Source: Phycisphaeraceae bacterium (GTDB taxonomy: Bacteria > Planctomycetota > Phycisphaerae > Phycisphaerales > Phycisphaeraceae). From it: a DNA stretch of 20,610 nt. Below, in pieces: positions 1-7,332 of the stretch (within the stretch, counting starts at the first letter, position 1; every line of letters begins with the position of its first letter). Made by a program: the position numbers and the translations under genes. A model generated the notes under the pieces. The model ran no database searches, had not been told where the DNA came from, and was given only the letters and a program-made list of their open reading frames with translations. The DNA lies in assembly GCA_029260675.1 (NCBI GenBank), contig JAJDCV010000096.1, positions 1-20,610 on the forward strand. Reading direction: 5' to 3'.

Positions 1-1020
1 GATGAGTACGGCTCGGCCGAGTCGGCTTATGAGGCAGGCCAGGAAAGGCTGGACGAGCTTTGTGGGCGCTTGTTGGAACCCCATGCCGACGAGCACGGCG
101 AGGAGCTGCCCGCCGGGCACATCGACCTGGACTCACCGCCGCGTACTTTGCCGATCAGCACGCTCGGTGACGGCGGCTACCAGAAGGCCGTCGAGGTCTG
201 CAAGCAATATATCTCTGCGGGAGACGCTTTCCAGATCGTCCCCAGCCAGCGTTTCGACCTGACCACCAAGGTGGACCCGTTTGATATTTATCGTTCGCTG
301 CGTGTGGTCAATCCGTCGCCCTACATGTTCTATCTGCAGATCGACGGGGGGATGCTCGTGGGTTCGAGCCCGGAGATTTTGTGCAAAGTGGAAGACGGTT
401 TGGTGACCAGCCGGCCGCTGGCGGGGACGCGCCGGCGTGGCCGAGACCAGGCGGAAGATGAGGCGTTGCAACGCGAGTTGCTGGATGATCCCAAGGACCG
501 CGCCGAGCACATTATGTTGGTAGATCTGCACCGCAATGACGTTGGGCGTGTTGCCGAGCCCGGATCGATCGAGCTGGCTGAGCTGATGACCATCGAGCGG
601 TACAGCCATGTGATGCACATCTCGTCAACGGTGACGGGGCGGTTGCGTGACGGGCTCAGTGCCTGGGACGCGCTGCGTGTGACGCTGCCGGTGGGGACGG
701 TCAGTGGGGCCCCGAAGGTTCGGGCGATGCAGATCATTGATGAGTTGGAGGCGACCCGTCGCGGGCCCTACGCCGGGGCGGTGGGCTACGCCGACTTCCG
801 CGGGAACCTGGATATGGCGATCGCGCTGCGGACGATGGTGGTGACACCCGGTCGGCCAGACGCCGCCCAGGGGGCCGGGCTGTGGAACGTGCATATCCAG
901 GCCGGCGGGGGGATCGTCGCCGACAGCGACCCCGACGCCGAGCACCAGGAGACGGTCAACAAGGCCGCCGCGCTGGGCAAGGCTGTGGATCTGGCGGAGA
1001 AGGCGTTTGGCGACGGATAA
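1..1020 (+). CDS. trpE: Anthranilate synthase component I, C-terminal part (5' end outside window)
   Basis: Catalyses chorismate plus glutamine (or ammonia) to anthranilate, the first committed step of tryptophan synthesis, in the cytoplasm with TrpG. The frame is open from base 1 (reads DEYGSAESAYEAG), so the gene enters from the left. About 339 of the usual ~500 residues are present, essentially the chorismate-binding domain. Visible family motifs in order: ISAGDAFQIVPSQRF (near base 205), RPLAGTRRRG (near 412), MLVDLHRNDVGRV (near 514), LPVGTVSGAPKVRAMQIIDE (near 685) and GGGIVADSDPDAEHQETVNKA (near 903). The chorismate-site residues look intact. PLAGT and the full set of motifs fit TrpE better than PabB or isochorismate synthase, although PabB cannot be formally excluded. 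No trpG follows; the next gene is fliN-like, so trp genes appear dispersed here. Confidence 0.93.
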   Translation, partial: DEYGSAESAYEAGQERLDELCGRLLEPHADEHGEELPAGHIDLDSPPRTLPISTLGDGGYQKAVEVCKQYISAGDAFQIVPSQRFDLTTKVDPFDIYRSLRVVNPSPYMFYLQIDGGMLVGSSPEILCKVEDGLVTSRPLAGTRRRGRDQAEDEALQRELLDDPKDRAEHIMLVDLHRNDVGRVAEPGSIELAELMTIERYSHVMHISSTVTGRLRDGLSAWDALRVTLPVGTVSGAPKVRAMQIIDELEATRRGPYAGAVGYADFRGNLDMAIALRTMVVTPGRPDAAQGAGLWNVHIQAGGGIVADSDPDAEHQETVNKAAALGKAVDLAEKAFGDG

Positions 1021-1083
1021 GGGGGAATCCTCGGCTTTGCACGGGATGTATTTCATTCAAGAATCTAGATCGAAGATTCCCCC
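1021..1083. repeat. Inverted repeat between trpE and fliN-like gene
   Basis: The arm starting directly after the trpE stop (1021-1033, GGGGGAATCCTCG) pairs with 1071-1083 (CGAAGATTCCCCC) at 12 of 13 positions across a 37-base loop. A competing short hairpin, GAATCT at 1061-1066 with AGATTC at 1074-1079, shares the right arm. There is no T-run, so it is not a classical intrinsic terminator. It could be an RNA structure in the trpE 3' end or in the leader of the next gene. Confidence 0.4.
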
Positions 1084-1101
1084 TCGCCTTAGCCGATAGC
1101 A

Positions 1102-1389
1102 ATGTTGATGCGTACTGAAATCGACACGATCCTCAAGCTCAAGGTTCCATTGCTGGTGATGATCGGCGAAAGCCGGATGGCGGTGGAGGATGTGCTGTCC
1201 CTGGGCCCCGGGGCGATCCTGGAGTTGGAGAAGCCGGCCGACAGCGACCTGAGCCTGTTGGTCAACAACAAGTCGATCGGGACCGGGAAGGCTGTGAAAG
1301 TCGGTGAGAACTTCGGGGTCAAGATCACCCACGTCAATTCGGCCCACGACCGCATCGCGGCGATGGGTGGCGAAGAGGACGCCGGGTAA
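1102..1389 (+). CDS. fliN: FliN-like flagellar motor switch protein (minimal SpoA domain)
   Basis: The product is 95 residues and almost entirely a SpoA/FliN C-terminal domain. It runs from a conserved-looking KVPLLVMIGESRM strand through VEDVLSLGPGAILEL, then LLVNNKSIGTGKAV, and ends in GENFGVKITHV. In FliN this fold forms the lower ring of the flagellar C-ring (switch complex) on the cytoplasmic face of the membrane. Typical FliN proteins are 100-150 residues with a variable N-terminal region, which is missing here. The start at 1102 (ATG) or 1108 (ATG) cannot be decided; neither has a good ribosome binding site. No other flagellar genes are nearby. A type III secretion SctQ C-terminal homologue has the same fold and is the main alternative. 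It ends 8 bases from the convergent NfeD-like gene. Confidence 0.85.
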   Translation: MLMRTEIDTILKLKVPLLVMIGESRMAVEDVLSLGPGAILELEKPADSDLSLLVNNKSIGTGKAVKVGENFGVKITHVNSAHDRIAAMGGEEDAG

Positions 1390-1397
1390 GCGCCCAT

Positions 1398-1985
1398 TTA
1401 TTCAACCGGGCGGACCTTCAACTGCATCCCGTCCGCGGTTATCACTTTGACTTGCGTCCCTTTTCCGATCACGCCGGTCTCGGCCAGACATTCCTGACGT
1501 TTGCCATCGAACAGGCAGGTGCCCACCGGCCTCAGATCGGTCAGCGTCTTGCCGAGGGTCCCCACCGCGACGTCCGGGGCGTGCTGCGGAGCGGACAGCG
1601 GGGCCTGCCCGTCGTAGGCGGAATTCTCGTCCTCGTCGTTAGCCCCCAGCGTCAGCGCCCGCCCGATCGGCGTGCTCGGCCAGATGTAGAGCGATCCCAT
1701 GAAAGCGATCGGGATCGCGATCAGCGACACGATCGCGCCGATCAGGCCGACGGTGGTATCAATACGGAACAGCATCACGACCCCGCCGATCAGGCACAGC
1801 GCCGCGCAGGCACCCAGCAGCCCGCCGGACGGCACAAACAACTCGGCGAGGAAGAACGCTAACGCCATGCCAAGCAATACGATCGCCCAGATCAGCAGTT
1901 CGCTGTTGTTTCCAGGCGTAGGCTGCCCGGGGGGTACCTGTGCCAGCAGCGAGCATCCTGTGACTAATATCCCGGCGTTCACCAT
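1398..1985 (-). CDS. NfeD-like membrane protein
   Basis: The product is 195 residues with an N-terminal hydrophobic stretch, then closely spaced membrane segments (roughly residues 30-52, 54-74 and 79-103), a charged linker (GANDEDENSAYDGQ), and a soluble C-terminal domain. The C-terminal part (VGTLGKTLTDLRPVGTCLFD through VKVITADGMQLKVRPV) has the five-stranded OB-fold pattern of NfeD. NfeD proteins are linked to membrane quality control and usually sit next to a stomatin/flotillin-family (SPFH) gene. None is adjacent here. The N-terminal ILVTGC resembles a lipobox, but the n-region lacks a basic residue, so lipidation is doubtful. The gene follows the sugar isomerase on the same strand by 49 bases and may be cotranscribed with it. 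Confidence 0.85.
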   Translation of the reverse strand: MVNAGILVTGCSLLAQVPPGQPTPGNNSELLIWAIVLLGMALAFFLAELFVPSGGLLGACAALCLIGGVVMLFRIDTTVGLIGAIVSLIAIPIAFMGSLYIWPSTPIGRALTLGANDEDENSAYDGQAPLSAPQHAPDVAVGTLGKTLTDLRPVGTCLFDGKRQECLAETGVIGKGTQVKVITADGMQLKVRPVE

Positions 1986-2034
1986 GCCTCTATTATCGCC
2001 TCAATGACACGAATCGCCAAGCCCCGAAACAATT

Positions 2035-3069
2035 TTACCGGTCGAACTGACTATCAAAGGCTATATTCGTGGGCTTAAAGTCGATCGCGTTGACGAAGTC
2101 GCAGGCCTCGGCGGCCCCGTGCTCGCGGTCCATCCGGCTGTCTTCCCACTCCACACTCAACGGTCCGGCATACCCGACATCGTTCAAGGCGACGATGATC
2201 TCCTCGAAGTTCACGTCCCCGTGGCCAAGCGAGCGGAAGTCCCAGTGTCGCCGGGGGTCGCCGAAGTCGGTGTGGCCCCCGAACACGCCGACCGTCCCGT
2301 CGCCGTGGCCCCACCAGACATCCTTCATGTGTACGTGGTACAACCGGTCGGCGAACCGGCGGATGAACTGGATGTAGTCCACCCCCTGATACGCCAGGTG
2401 CGACGGGTCGTAGTTGAACCCGAATCGCTTGTGGTTCTTCACCGCCTTAAGGGCACGTTCGGCTGTGGCGATGTCGAAGGCGATCTCCGTGGGGTGGACC
2501 TCCAGCGCGAAGTTGACGTTGACCTTGTCGAAGGCGTTGAGGATCGGGGTCCAGCGTTTGGAGAAGTCGGCAAACCCCTTGTCCCAGAAGGCCTGGTCGG
2601 TGGGGGGGAAGGCGTAGAGACTGTGCCAGATACTCGAGCCGGTGAACCCGTTGACCACGGCCGGGGAGTCGTCTTTCTTCTTGCGCCCGGGCTTGCAGTC
2701 GATGAAGTTTCGACACGCACGGGCGGTGGTGATCATCTTTTTTGCGGCGCGTTTGCGCACGCCCTCGGGCTTGCCGTCGCCCCAGACATCTTTAGGGAGG
2801 ATCGATTTGTGCCTCGCGTCGATCAGGTCGCACACCGCCTGGCCCACGAGGTGGTTGGAGATCGCGTAAGCGGTCAGCCCGTGCTCGGCGAGGATCTCCC
2901 AACGCTGCTTGCAGTAGGCCTTGCTCCTGGCGGCCTTGTCGACGTCGAAGTGATCGCCCCAGCAGGCCAGTTCCAGGCCTTCGTAACCGAAGCCCGCCGC
3001 CTTGGCGCAGATCGTCTCAAACGGAAGGTCGGCCCACTGGCCGGTGAACAGCGTAACGGGGCGGGGCAT
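2035..3069 (-). CDS. Sugar phosphate isomerase/epimerase family TIM-barrel protein
   Basis: The product is 344 residues of the xylose-isomerase-like / AP-endonuclease-2-like TIM barrel superfamily (relatives include IolE and hexulose/tagatose epimerases). Metal-binding strand ends are visible: FALEVHPTE (Glu), FNYDPSHL (Asp and His), YHVHMKDVWW (His) and LSVEWEDSRM (Glu). These fit a divalent-metal enzyme acting on a keto- or cyclic polyol substrate that I cannot name. I chose the ATG at 3069 (MPRPVTLFTGQWADLPF) because it is preceded by a GGAGAG ribosome binding site at 5-base spacing and begins at the first barrel strand. The frame stays open for 68 codons upstream, but that extension has no family character. 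It is divergent from the peroxidase gene. Confidence 0.88.
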   Translation of the reverse strand: MPRPVTLFTGQWADLPFETICAKAAGFGYEGLELACWGDHFDVDKAARSKAYCKQRWEILAEHGLTAYAISNHLVGQAVCDLIDARHKSILPKDVWGDGKPEGVRKRAAKKMITTARACRNFIDCKPGRKKKDDSPAVVNGFTGSSIWHSLYAFPPTDQAFWDKGFADFSKRWTPILNAFDKVNVNFALEVHPTEIAFDIATAERALKAVKNHKRFGFNYDPSHLAYQGVDYIQFIRRFADRLYHVHMKDVWWGHGDGTVGVFGGHTDFGDPRRHWDFRSLGHGDVNFEEIIVALNDVGYAGPLSVEWEDSRMDREHGAAEACDFVNAIDFKPTNIAFDSQFDR

Positions 3070-3239
3070 GGGGTCTCTCCAGGTTTCCGGGCGATTGAAC
3101 ATCTTGAACAGACGCCTAGTGTGGTCGGCCCGACCGATCTTGGCAAGCTGCGGGATGTGGGCTGCCTGGGAGCGGGATATAGGCCGTAACCCGCTTGTAG
3201 GCAGGATTTTCCTTGTCTTAATCGAGGAGGAGAAATAGA

Positions 3240-3275
3240 ATGAATCCTGGTGCGTTGGGCGGTGATGGGCCATAG
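3240..3275 (+). CDS. Possible 11-codon leader peptide upstream of peroxidase
   Basis: An ATG at 3240 is preceded, at 7 bases, by GAGGAGGAG (3224-3232), one of the best ribosome binding sites in the window. The frame reads MNPGALGGDGP and stops with TAG at 3273-3275. It lies 180 bases before the peroxidase start, on the same strand, with the guanine tract between them. A regulatory leader peptide is possible; a decayed gene start or chance are alternatives. The peptide has no run of one amino acid that would suggest classical attenuation. Confidence 0.3.
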   Translation: MNPGALGGDGP

Positions 3276-3304
3276 CTCATGATCACGGGGCAGGCCGCGT
3301 TCCT

Positions 3305-3344
3305 GGGGCCGGGGGGGGAGCCGGGGTGCCGGGGAACCGGGGGG
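3305..3344 (+). other. Guanine tract with G-quadruplex potential
   Basis: Five runs of four or more G on the plus strand (3305-3308, 3311-3318, 3323-3326, 3331-3334, 3339-3344) are separated by only 2-4 bases (CC, AGCC, TGCC, AACC). This satisfies even a strict four-tier G-quadruplex pattern with one spare run. It would lie in the 5' untranslated RNA, or in the non-template strand, of the peroxidase gene. Three of the spacers end in CC, hinting at a degenerate tandem unit. Confidence 0.6.
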
Positions 3345-3456
3345 TGGAAACACATCACGCAATGTGTTGTGGCGCTTGAGTGGCGGGCCAAGACATCCGG
3401 CGGGCCCGTTCTCATGCATGGTGGGTGGTTTAAAAAATGATGATGGAGGTGTATTT

Positions 3457-5397
3457 ATGAGGTCTGCTCCCTTCCTGTCTGTCGAGGGATGGTATGTGTT
3501 TACAGCGACGGTGCTGATGATGGCGGGTTCACTGTTCGCGGTCGATGCCCGGAGCGTTGATGGGACGGGGAACAACCTGGGCACAACCTCCCAGGGGGCG
3601 GCTGAGACGCAGATCATCCGATGTTGCTACCCGTCTGCTTACCCCGACGGGACCGGTGATGTGATCGCTTTACCAGGCCAGCCCAATGCCCGGGACGTCA
3701 GCAACGCGGTGAACGCACAGGTCGGCGATATATTCAACAACCGTGGGTTGTCCGACTGGGTAGTTCAATGGGGTCAGTTCCTGACCCACGACATCGCCCT
3801 GACGATGAACGACGCGGCCAACAACACCCTCTCCAGCGGAGCCGTGGGAGACTTCAGCATCGCGATCAACAACCCCAGCGATCCATTGGGGCCCAGCCCG
3901 ATCCCGTTTAACCGATCGAACTACGACCCGACGACCGGGCTCCCGGGCACCGTGCCATCACCGACGGGTCCCGTGCCTAACGCGCGGCAGCAGATGAACT
4001 CGGTCACGTCGTACATCGACGCATCCAACGTATATGGGTCGGACACCACACGGGCGACAACGTTGCGGACTTTCAGCGGCGGCAAGCTGGCGACCTCCGC
4101 GGGGGGGCTGCTCCCGCTTAATACGGCGGGCCTTGGGAACGATGACCCGTTTGGACTGGGCAGCGCGCTTTATCTTGCCGGCGACGTCCGTGCGAACGAG
4201 CAGGTCGGGCTCACATCGACCCACACATTGTTTGCCCGAGAGCACAACCGGCTGGCCGACCTGATCCAGGCGCAGGACCCGTTGATGTCTGACGAGAACG
4301 TCTACCAGACGGCGCGGAAGATTGTCGGGGCCGAGTTGCAGGCCATCACGTTCAACGAGTTCCTCCCGGCGCTTCTGGGCCCCACCGCGCCGACGGCCGG
4401 TGATTATGTCTACAACCCAGCCACCGATGCGTCGACCAGCAACGCTTTCGCGACCGCGGCGTTCCGCTTCGGGCACAGCATGCAATCGCCTCAACTCGCG
4501 CTCGTGGATGACAGCGGCGTCCATACAGGCACCCTCTCACTGAGCGACGCCTTTTTTGATCCGACGTTTCTGGGGAACAACCCGGCCAACGTCGAGCTTG
4601 TCCTCAAGGGGCTTGCCTCACAGACCGCCCAGGAGAACGACGCGGCGCTGGTCGACGACGTACGCAACTTCCTGTTCGGCCCGCCCGGCGCCGGGGGGAT
4701 GGACCTCGCGGCGCTGGACATCCAGCGAGGTCGGGATCACGGGCTGCAGCGGATGAACGGGCAACTTACGTCATACAGCCTGCCAACCCTCAGCAGCTTC
4801 GCCGATCTTACTTCGGACACCGCGCTGCAGGCAGCGCTGGCAAGTGTCTACGGCGCCGCGGGGCAGATCGACGCGTGGGTCGGCATCGTCTCGGAGGATC
4901 ACCTGCCCGGGTCCAGTGTCGGGTCTCTGGCCGACGCGATCATCACGGAACAGTTTGAACGCCTGCGTGACGGTGACCGCTATTTTTATACCGCTGACAG
5001 CGACCTTCAGAGTTCACTTATCACATCCGTGATCGACCTGAACACGATCACCCTGTCACAGATCATCCAACTGAACACCGGTCTGACCAGCCTGCAGGAC
5101 AACGTGTTCTTTGCGTACGACGTGTTGGTGGGTGATTGCAACGGCGATGGGTTCGTCGGGATCGCTGACCTGAGTATTATCTTGAGTGTTTGGAATCAGA
5201 GCGTGACACCCGGCAGCCTGTTGGAGGGCGACACGGACGGCGATGGGTTCGTCGGGATCGCTGACCTTAACTGGGTGTTGGGCAACTGGAATGCCGGCAC
5301 GCCCCCGGGCTCAGGCCTGCTCGCCTCGGTTCCCGAGCCCGGTACGTTGTTGTGTCTCACCGGGGGGCTGCTATGGACCCGCTGGCGTCGCGGATGA
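3457..5397 (+). CDS. Secreted animal-type haem peroxidase with dockerin-like repeats and PEP-CTERM tail
   Basis: The product is 646 residues. The start at 3457 has GGAGG at 7-base spacing and opens a signal peptide (hydrophobic core TATVLMMAGSLFAV). The body is the peroxidasin/myeloperoxidase fold: QWGQFLTHD with distal His111, AGDVRANE with Arg245 and Glu248 matching the myeloperoxidase R-x-x-E pair, LTSTHTLFAREHNRL, FRFGHSMQSP with proximal His340, and LDIQRGRDHG. All haem-site residues I can check are present, so it should oxidise substrates with hydrogen peroxide outside the cytoplasm. Residues 560-610 hold two dockerin-like calcium loops (DCNGDGFVGIADL, DTDGDGFVGIADL). The C-terminus is VPEPG, a hydrophobic stretch and TRWRRG, a PEP-CTERM signal processed by exosortase. 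The physiological substrate is not evident from sequence. Confidence 0.94.
   Translation: MRSAPFLSVEGWYVFTATVLMMAGSLFAVDARSVDGTGNNLGTTSQGAAETQIIRCCYPSAYPDGTGDVIALPGQPNARDVSNAVNAQVGDIFNNRGLSDWVVQWGQFLTHDIALTMNDAANNTLSSGAVGDFSIAINNPSDPLGPSPIPFNRSNYDPTTGLPGTVPSPTGPVPNARQQMNSVTSYIDASNVYGSDTTRATTLRTFSGGKLATSAGGLLPLNTAGLGNDDPFGLGSALYLAGDVRANEQVGLTSTHTLFAREHNRLADLIQAQDPLMSDENVYQTARKIVGAELQAITFNEFLPALLGPTAPTAGDYVYNPATDASTSNAFATAAFRFGHSMQSPQLALVDDSGVHTGTLSLSDAFFDPTFLGNNPANVELVLKGLASQTAQENDAALVDDVRNFLFGPPGAGGMDLAALDIQRGRDHGLQRMNGQLTSYSLPTLSSFADLTSDTALQAALASVYGAAGQIDAWVGIVSEDHLPGSSVGSLADAIITEQFERLRDGDRYFYTADSDLQSSLITSVIDLNTITLSQIIQLNTGLTSLQDNVFFAYDVLVGDCNGDGFVGIADLSIILSVWNQSVTPGSLLEGDTDGDGFVGIADLNWVLGNWNAGTPPGSGLLASVPEPGTLLCLTGGLLWTRWRRG
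5141..5267 (+). repeat. Direct repeat inside peroxidase gene (dockerin-like loops)
   Basis: The 31 bases at 5141-5171 and 5237-5267 are identical, at a 96-base (32-codon) period. They encode the core of each calcium loop, NGDGFVGIADL and DGDGFVGIADL. Sequence between the copies differs, so the core has been conserved, recently duplicated or gene-converted. Paired loops of this kind resemble type I dockerin halves. Confidence 0.75.
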
Positions 5398-5422
5398 CGG
5401 CGGTTGATGCGGTCTTAGGTCT

Positions 5423-7291
5423 TTAGGAGTCACTGGCGTTGCCCAATGCCAGCAACCTGCTGCGGAGGTCCTCGGTGATCTGCTTGGGGTCGTCTTTCGG
5501 GTCGGGCTGGTAGGGTTCGCCGAAGGTGACGACGGACCGGCTGGGTTGCAGCAGGTGCAGTGTCATGCTGTCGCGCGGCGGGGTGCCGTGTATCCAGACC
5601 GGGACGATCGTCGCGCCGCTGCGTTTGGCGATCATGCCGATCCCGGGTTCCATGGGGCCCAACTCGCGATTCGTCCGCTGGAGCCCGCCTTCGGGGAACA
5701 GGCCAACGAGTTCGCCTTGTTTAAGTACGTCGACAATCAGGCGGAGCTTGGAGACATCCCCGCCATTGCGATCCAGCGCGATGGGTTTGATCGCCCGCCA
5801 GGCGGGTTCAAACAGACTGAACCGGTATTGGGTCAGCATCACCCAGCGCACGATCCTGCGTGATCCGGCCTGCATGATGAACGGGTCCAGCGCGGTGGTG
5901 TGGTTGGCCGCGAGGATGACCGGGCCGTCGTGTGGGACGCGGTGTCGGCCGACGATCTCCAGGCGGTGCCAGACCAGGCAGAAAAGTCGATCAAGCCGCC
6001 AGACCGCGTTGGCGATGCGGTTGGGCATCGGCCCGTGGGTCAGGTAATTCACCAGGCCGACGCAGCCGACCAGGATCAGCAGAACCCCCAGGGCGTACAG
6101 CGCGTAGATGATGTTCGTGTCGGCCGAGGGCAGCCGCCAGATCGCGAAGTAGGTCAGCACGCTGAACATCGTGTTGACCATCGAGTTGATCCCCATGACC
6201 CGTCCGCGCATGTAGTTGGGTGTGACGGATTGCAGCAGTGTCAGGACATTGATGATGACGACGTTCCCAAACAAGCCGATGCAGAACGCCGAGGCGTAGG
6301 TTGCGGGCACCCAGCGGACGGTCACAAACAGCAACACACAGACGCCGACCGCCGCCAACGCCGTGAGCGTCGGGATGGTGGATTCTCTGCGAGTACGGAT
6401 GAACATGACCAGGACCGCGCCGCCGAGCAGGCCGACACCCATCGCGGCGCTGATGGTGGTGAACGCGGTTTTCAACTCGTCGCTCTGCAACCCGTAATGG
6501 CCCTTGACCACGCCGGGGATGCCGCTGGATACCGCGGCGGCGGACGACCAGACCAGGACGCCCAGCCCGATCAGCACAACGATCCGCCGGTGCCGTGACA
6601 CGTAACGCGCTGCCTGCCAGAAACTACGGGGTTCGGTTTTGATGGCGATTGGGCGGTCCGACGTGGGGCGCAGGAATGCGAAGAACGTCCCGGAGACCAG
6701 GTAGAACAGCGCCCCCATCAACAGCCCGTGGCGGACGGAGACGGCCTGGTCCGCCTGGATGATCCACCCCCCGACGATCATGCCGACCATGGACGCGACG
6801 ACATTGATGACCAGGATGACCGCGTTGCCTGAAGGTAATTGCGGGGTCGGGATGATCTGGGGGATGATCGCGTTGCGGGTCGGGTTGAAGACCGCGGCGA
6901 AACACCCGATGGCAGTCAGCGCGAGATAGACCTTCCAGTGGTGGTCGTGCGGGATGTCGGCCGGGCCGCCCGCCTGCGCGACCGCGAAGAACGCCAGCAG
7001 CAGGATCAGCCCGCGCGCCTCGTCACAACTCAGAAGCAGCCACTTGCGGGGGAGGTGATCGGCAAGCCAGCCTCCGGGGATGCTGAAGAAAATATACGGG
7101 AGGAAGAAGAAGAACTGTGTGGACGCCTGGATCGAGGTGGAATCGGTCGAGCCGTGGATCATCCCGCCTAAGAGCGCCCAGGCCCCGAGCATGATCATCC
7201 GGTCGCCGAACCCGCTGGCGGCGGTGCTGGTCCACATCAGCGTGAAGCTGAGGTTACGCCAAAGCGGGGATTGGGGATGGGGGATGGGCAT
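5423..7291 (-). CDS. MFS transporter fused to 1-acylglycerol-3-phosphate acyltransferase (LplT-PlsC type)
   Basis: The product is 622 residues. Residues ~10-420 form a major facilitator domain with about a dozen hydrophobic segments, starting LWRNLSFTLMWTSTAASGFGDR as in LplT-like carriers and including GGWLADHLPRK and MRGRVMGINS loops. From ~440 comes a PlsC acyltransferase: NHTTALD (His464, Asp469 of the HxxxxD motif) and LFPEGG (residues 531-536), then VPVWIHGTPP. LplT flips lysophospholipids inward and PlsC-family domains reacylate them; fusing both fits phospholipid repair in the inner membrane. The acyl-ACP synthetase domain of Aas is absent. The ATG at 7291 has no clear ribosome binding site, and the first residues (MPIPHPQSP) are encoded in a C-rich repeat. 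The exact substrate is inferred. Confidence 0.88.
   Translation of the reverse strand: MPIPHPQSPLWRNLSFTLMWTSTAASGFGDRMIMLGAWALLGGMIHGSTDSTSIQASTQFFFFLPYIFFSIPGGWLADHLPRKWLLLSCDEARGLILLLAFFAVAQAGGPADIPHDHHWKVYLALTAIGCFAAVFNPTRNAIIPQIIPTPQLPSGNAVILVINVVASMVGMIVGGWIIQADQAVSVRHGLLMGALFYLVSGTFFAFLRPTSDRPIAIKTEPRSFWQAARYVSRHRRIVVLIGLGVLVWSSAAAVSSGIPGVVKGHYGLQSDELKTAFTTISAAMGVGLLGGAVLVMFIRTRRESTIPTLTALAAVGVCVLLFVTVRWVPATYASAFCIGLFGNVVIINVLTLLQSVTPNYMRGRVMGINSMVNTMFSVLTYFAIWRLPSADTNIIYALYALGVLLILVGCVGLVNYLTHGPMPNRIANAVWRLDRLFCLVWHRLEIVGRHRVPHDGPVILAANHTTALDPFIMQAGSRRIVRWVMLTQYRFSLFEPAWRAIKPIALDRNGGDVSKLRLIVDVLKQGELVGLFPEGGLQRTNRELGPMEPGIGMIAKRSGATIVPVWIHGTPPRDSMTLHLLQPSRSVVTFGEPYQPDPKDDPKQITEDLRSRLLALGNASDS
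7266..7288 (+). other. Short G-quadruplex-type tract over the start of the MFS-PlsC gene
   Basis: On the plus strand, GGGG-ATT-GGGG-AT-GGGGG-AT-GGG runs from 7266 to 7288. It ends where the start codon complement begins (7289-7291). The coding strand is C-rich and encodes PIPHPQSP. Its periodic GGGAT unit resembles the neighbouring GGATGGT repeat. Confidence 0.5.
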
Positions 7292-7332
7292 GCGGAGGGT
7301 CTGCTACCGTTGAGGTGACGACGGATAGTCTA

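Larger units (their letters stand above)
3070..3456. other. Divergent intergenic region, isomerase / peroxidase
   Basis: These 387 bases contain, in order: a tandem TTGAACA pair (3095-3101 and 3104-3110) just upstream of the isomerase start; a mini-ORF with a very strong ribosome binding site (3224-3275); a five-run guanine tract (3305-3344); a short hairpin AACACAT-cacgca-ATGTGTT (3349-3368); and the peroxidase ribosome binding site GGAGG (3445-3449), 7 bases before its ATG. I could not place a convincing -35/-10 promoter. Confidence 0.6.

Noticed and set aside
3095..3110. Tandem TTGAACA repeats upstream of the isomerase start
   Set aside because: Two 7-base copies at 9-base spacing are suggestive of an activator site, but too short to exclude chance without comparison to relatives.
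2119..3189. 356-codon plus-strand open frame opposite the sugar isomerase
   Set aside because: Its translation is Val/Glu/Gly-rich without any motif, and the opposite strand encodes a complete TIM-barrel protein with a good ribosome site.
5398..5422. Bidirectional terminator between the convergent peroxidase and MFS-PlsC genes
   Set aside because: The 25-base gap has no stable stem and no T-run.
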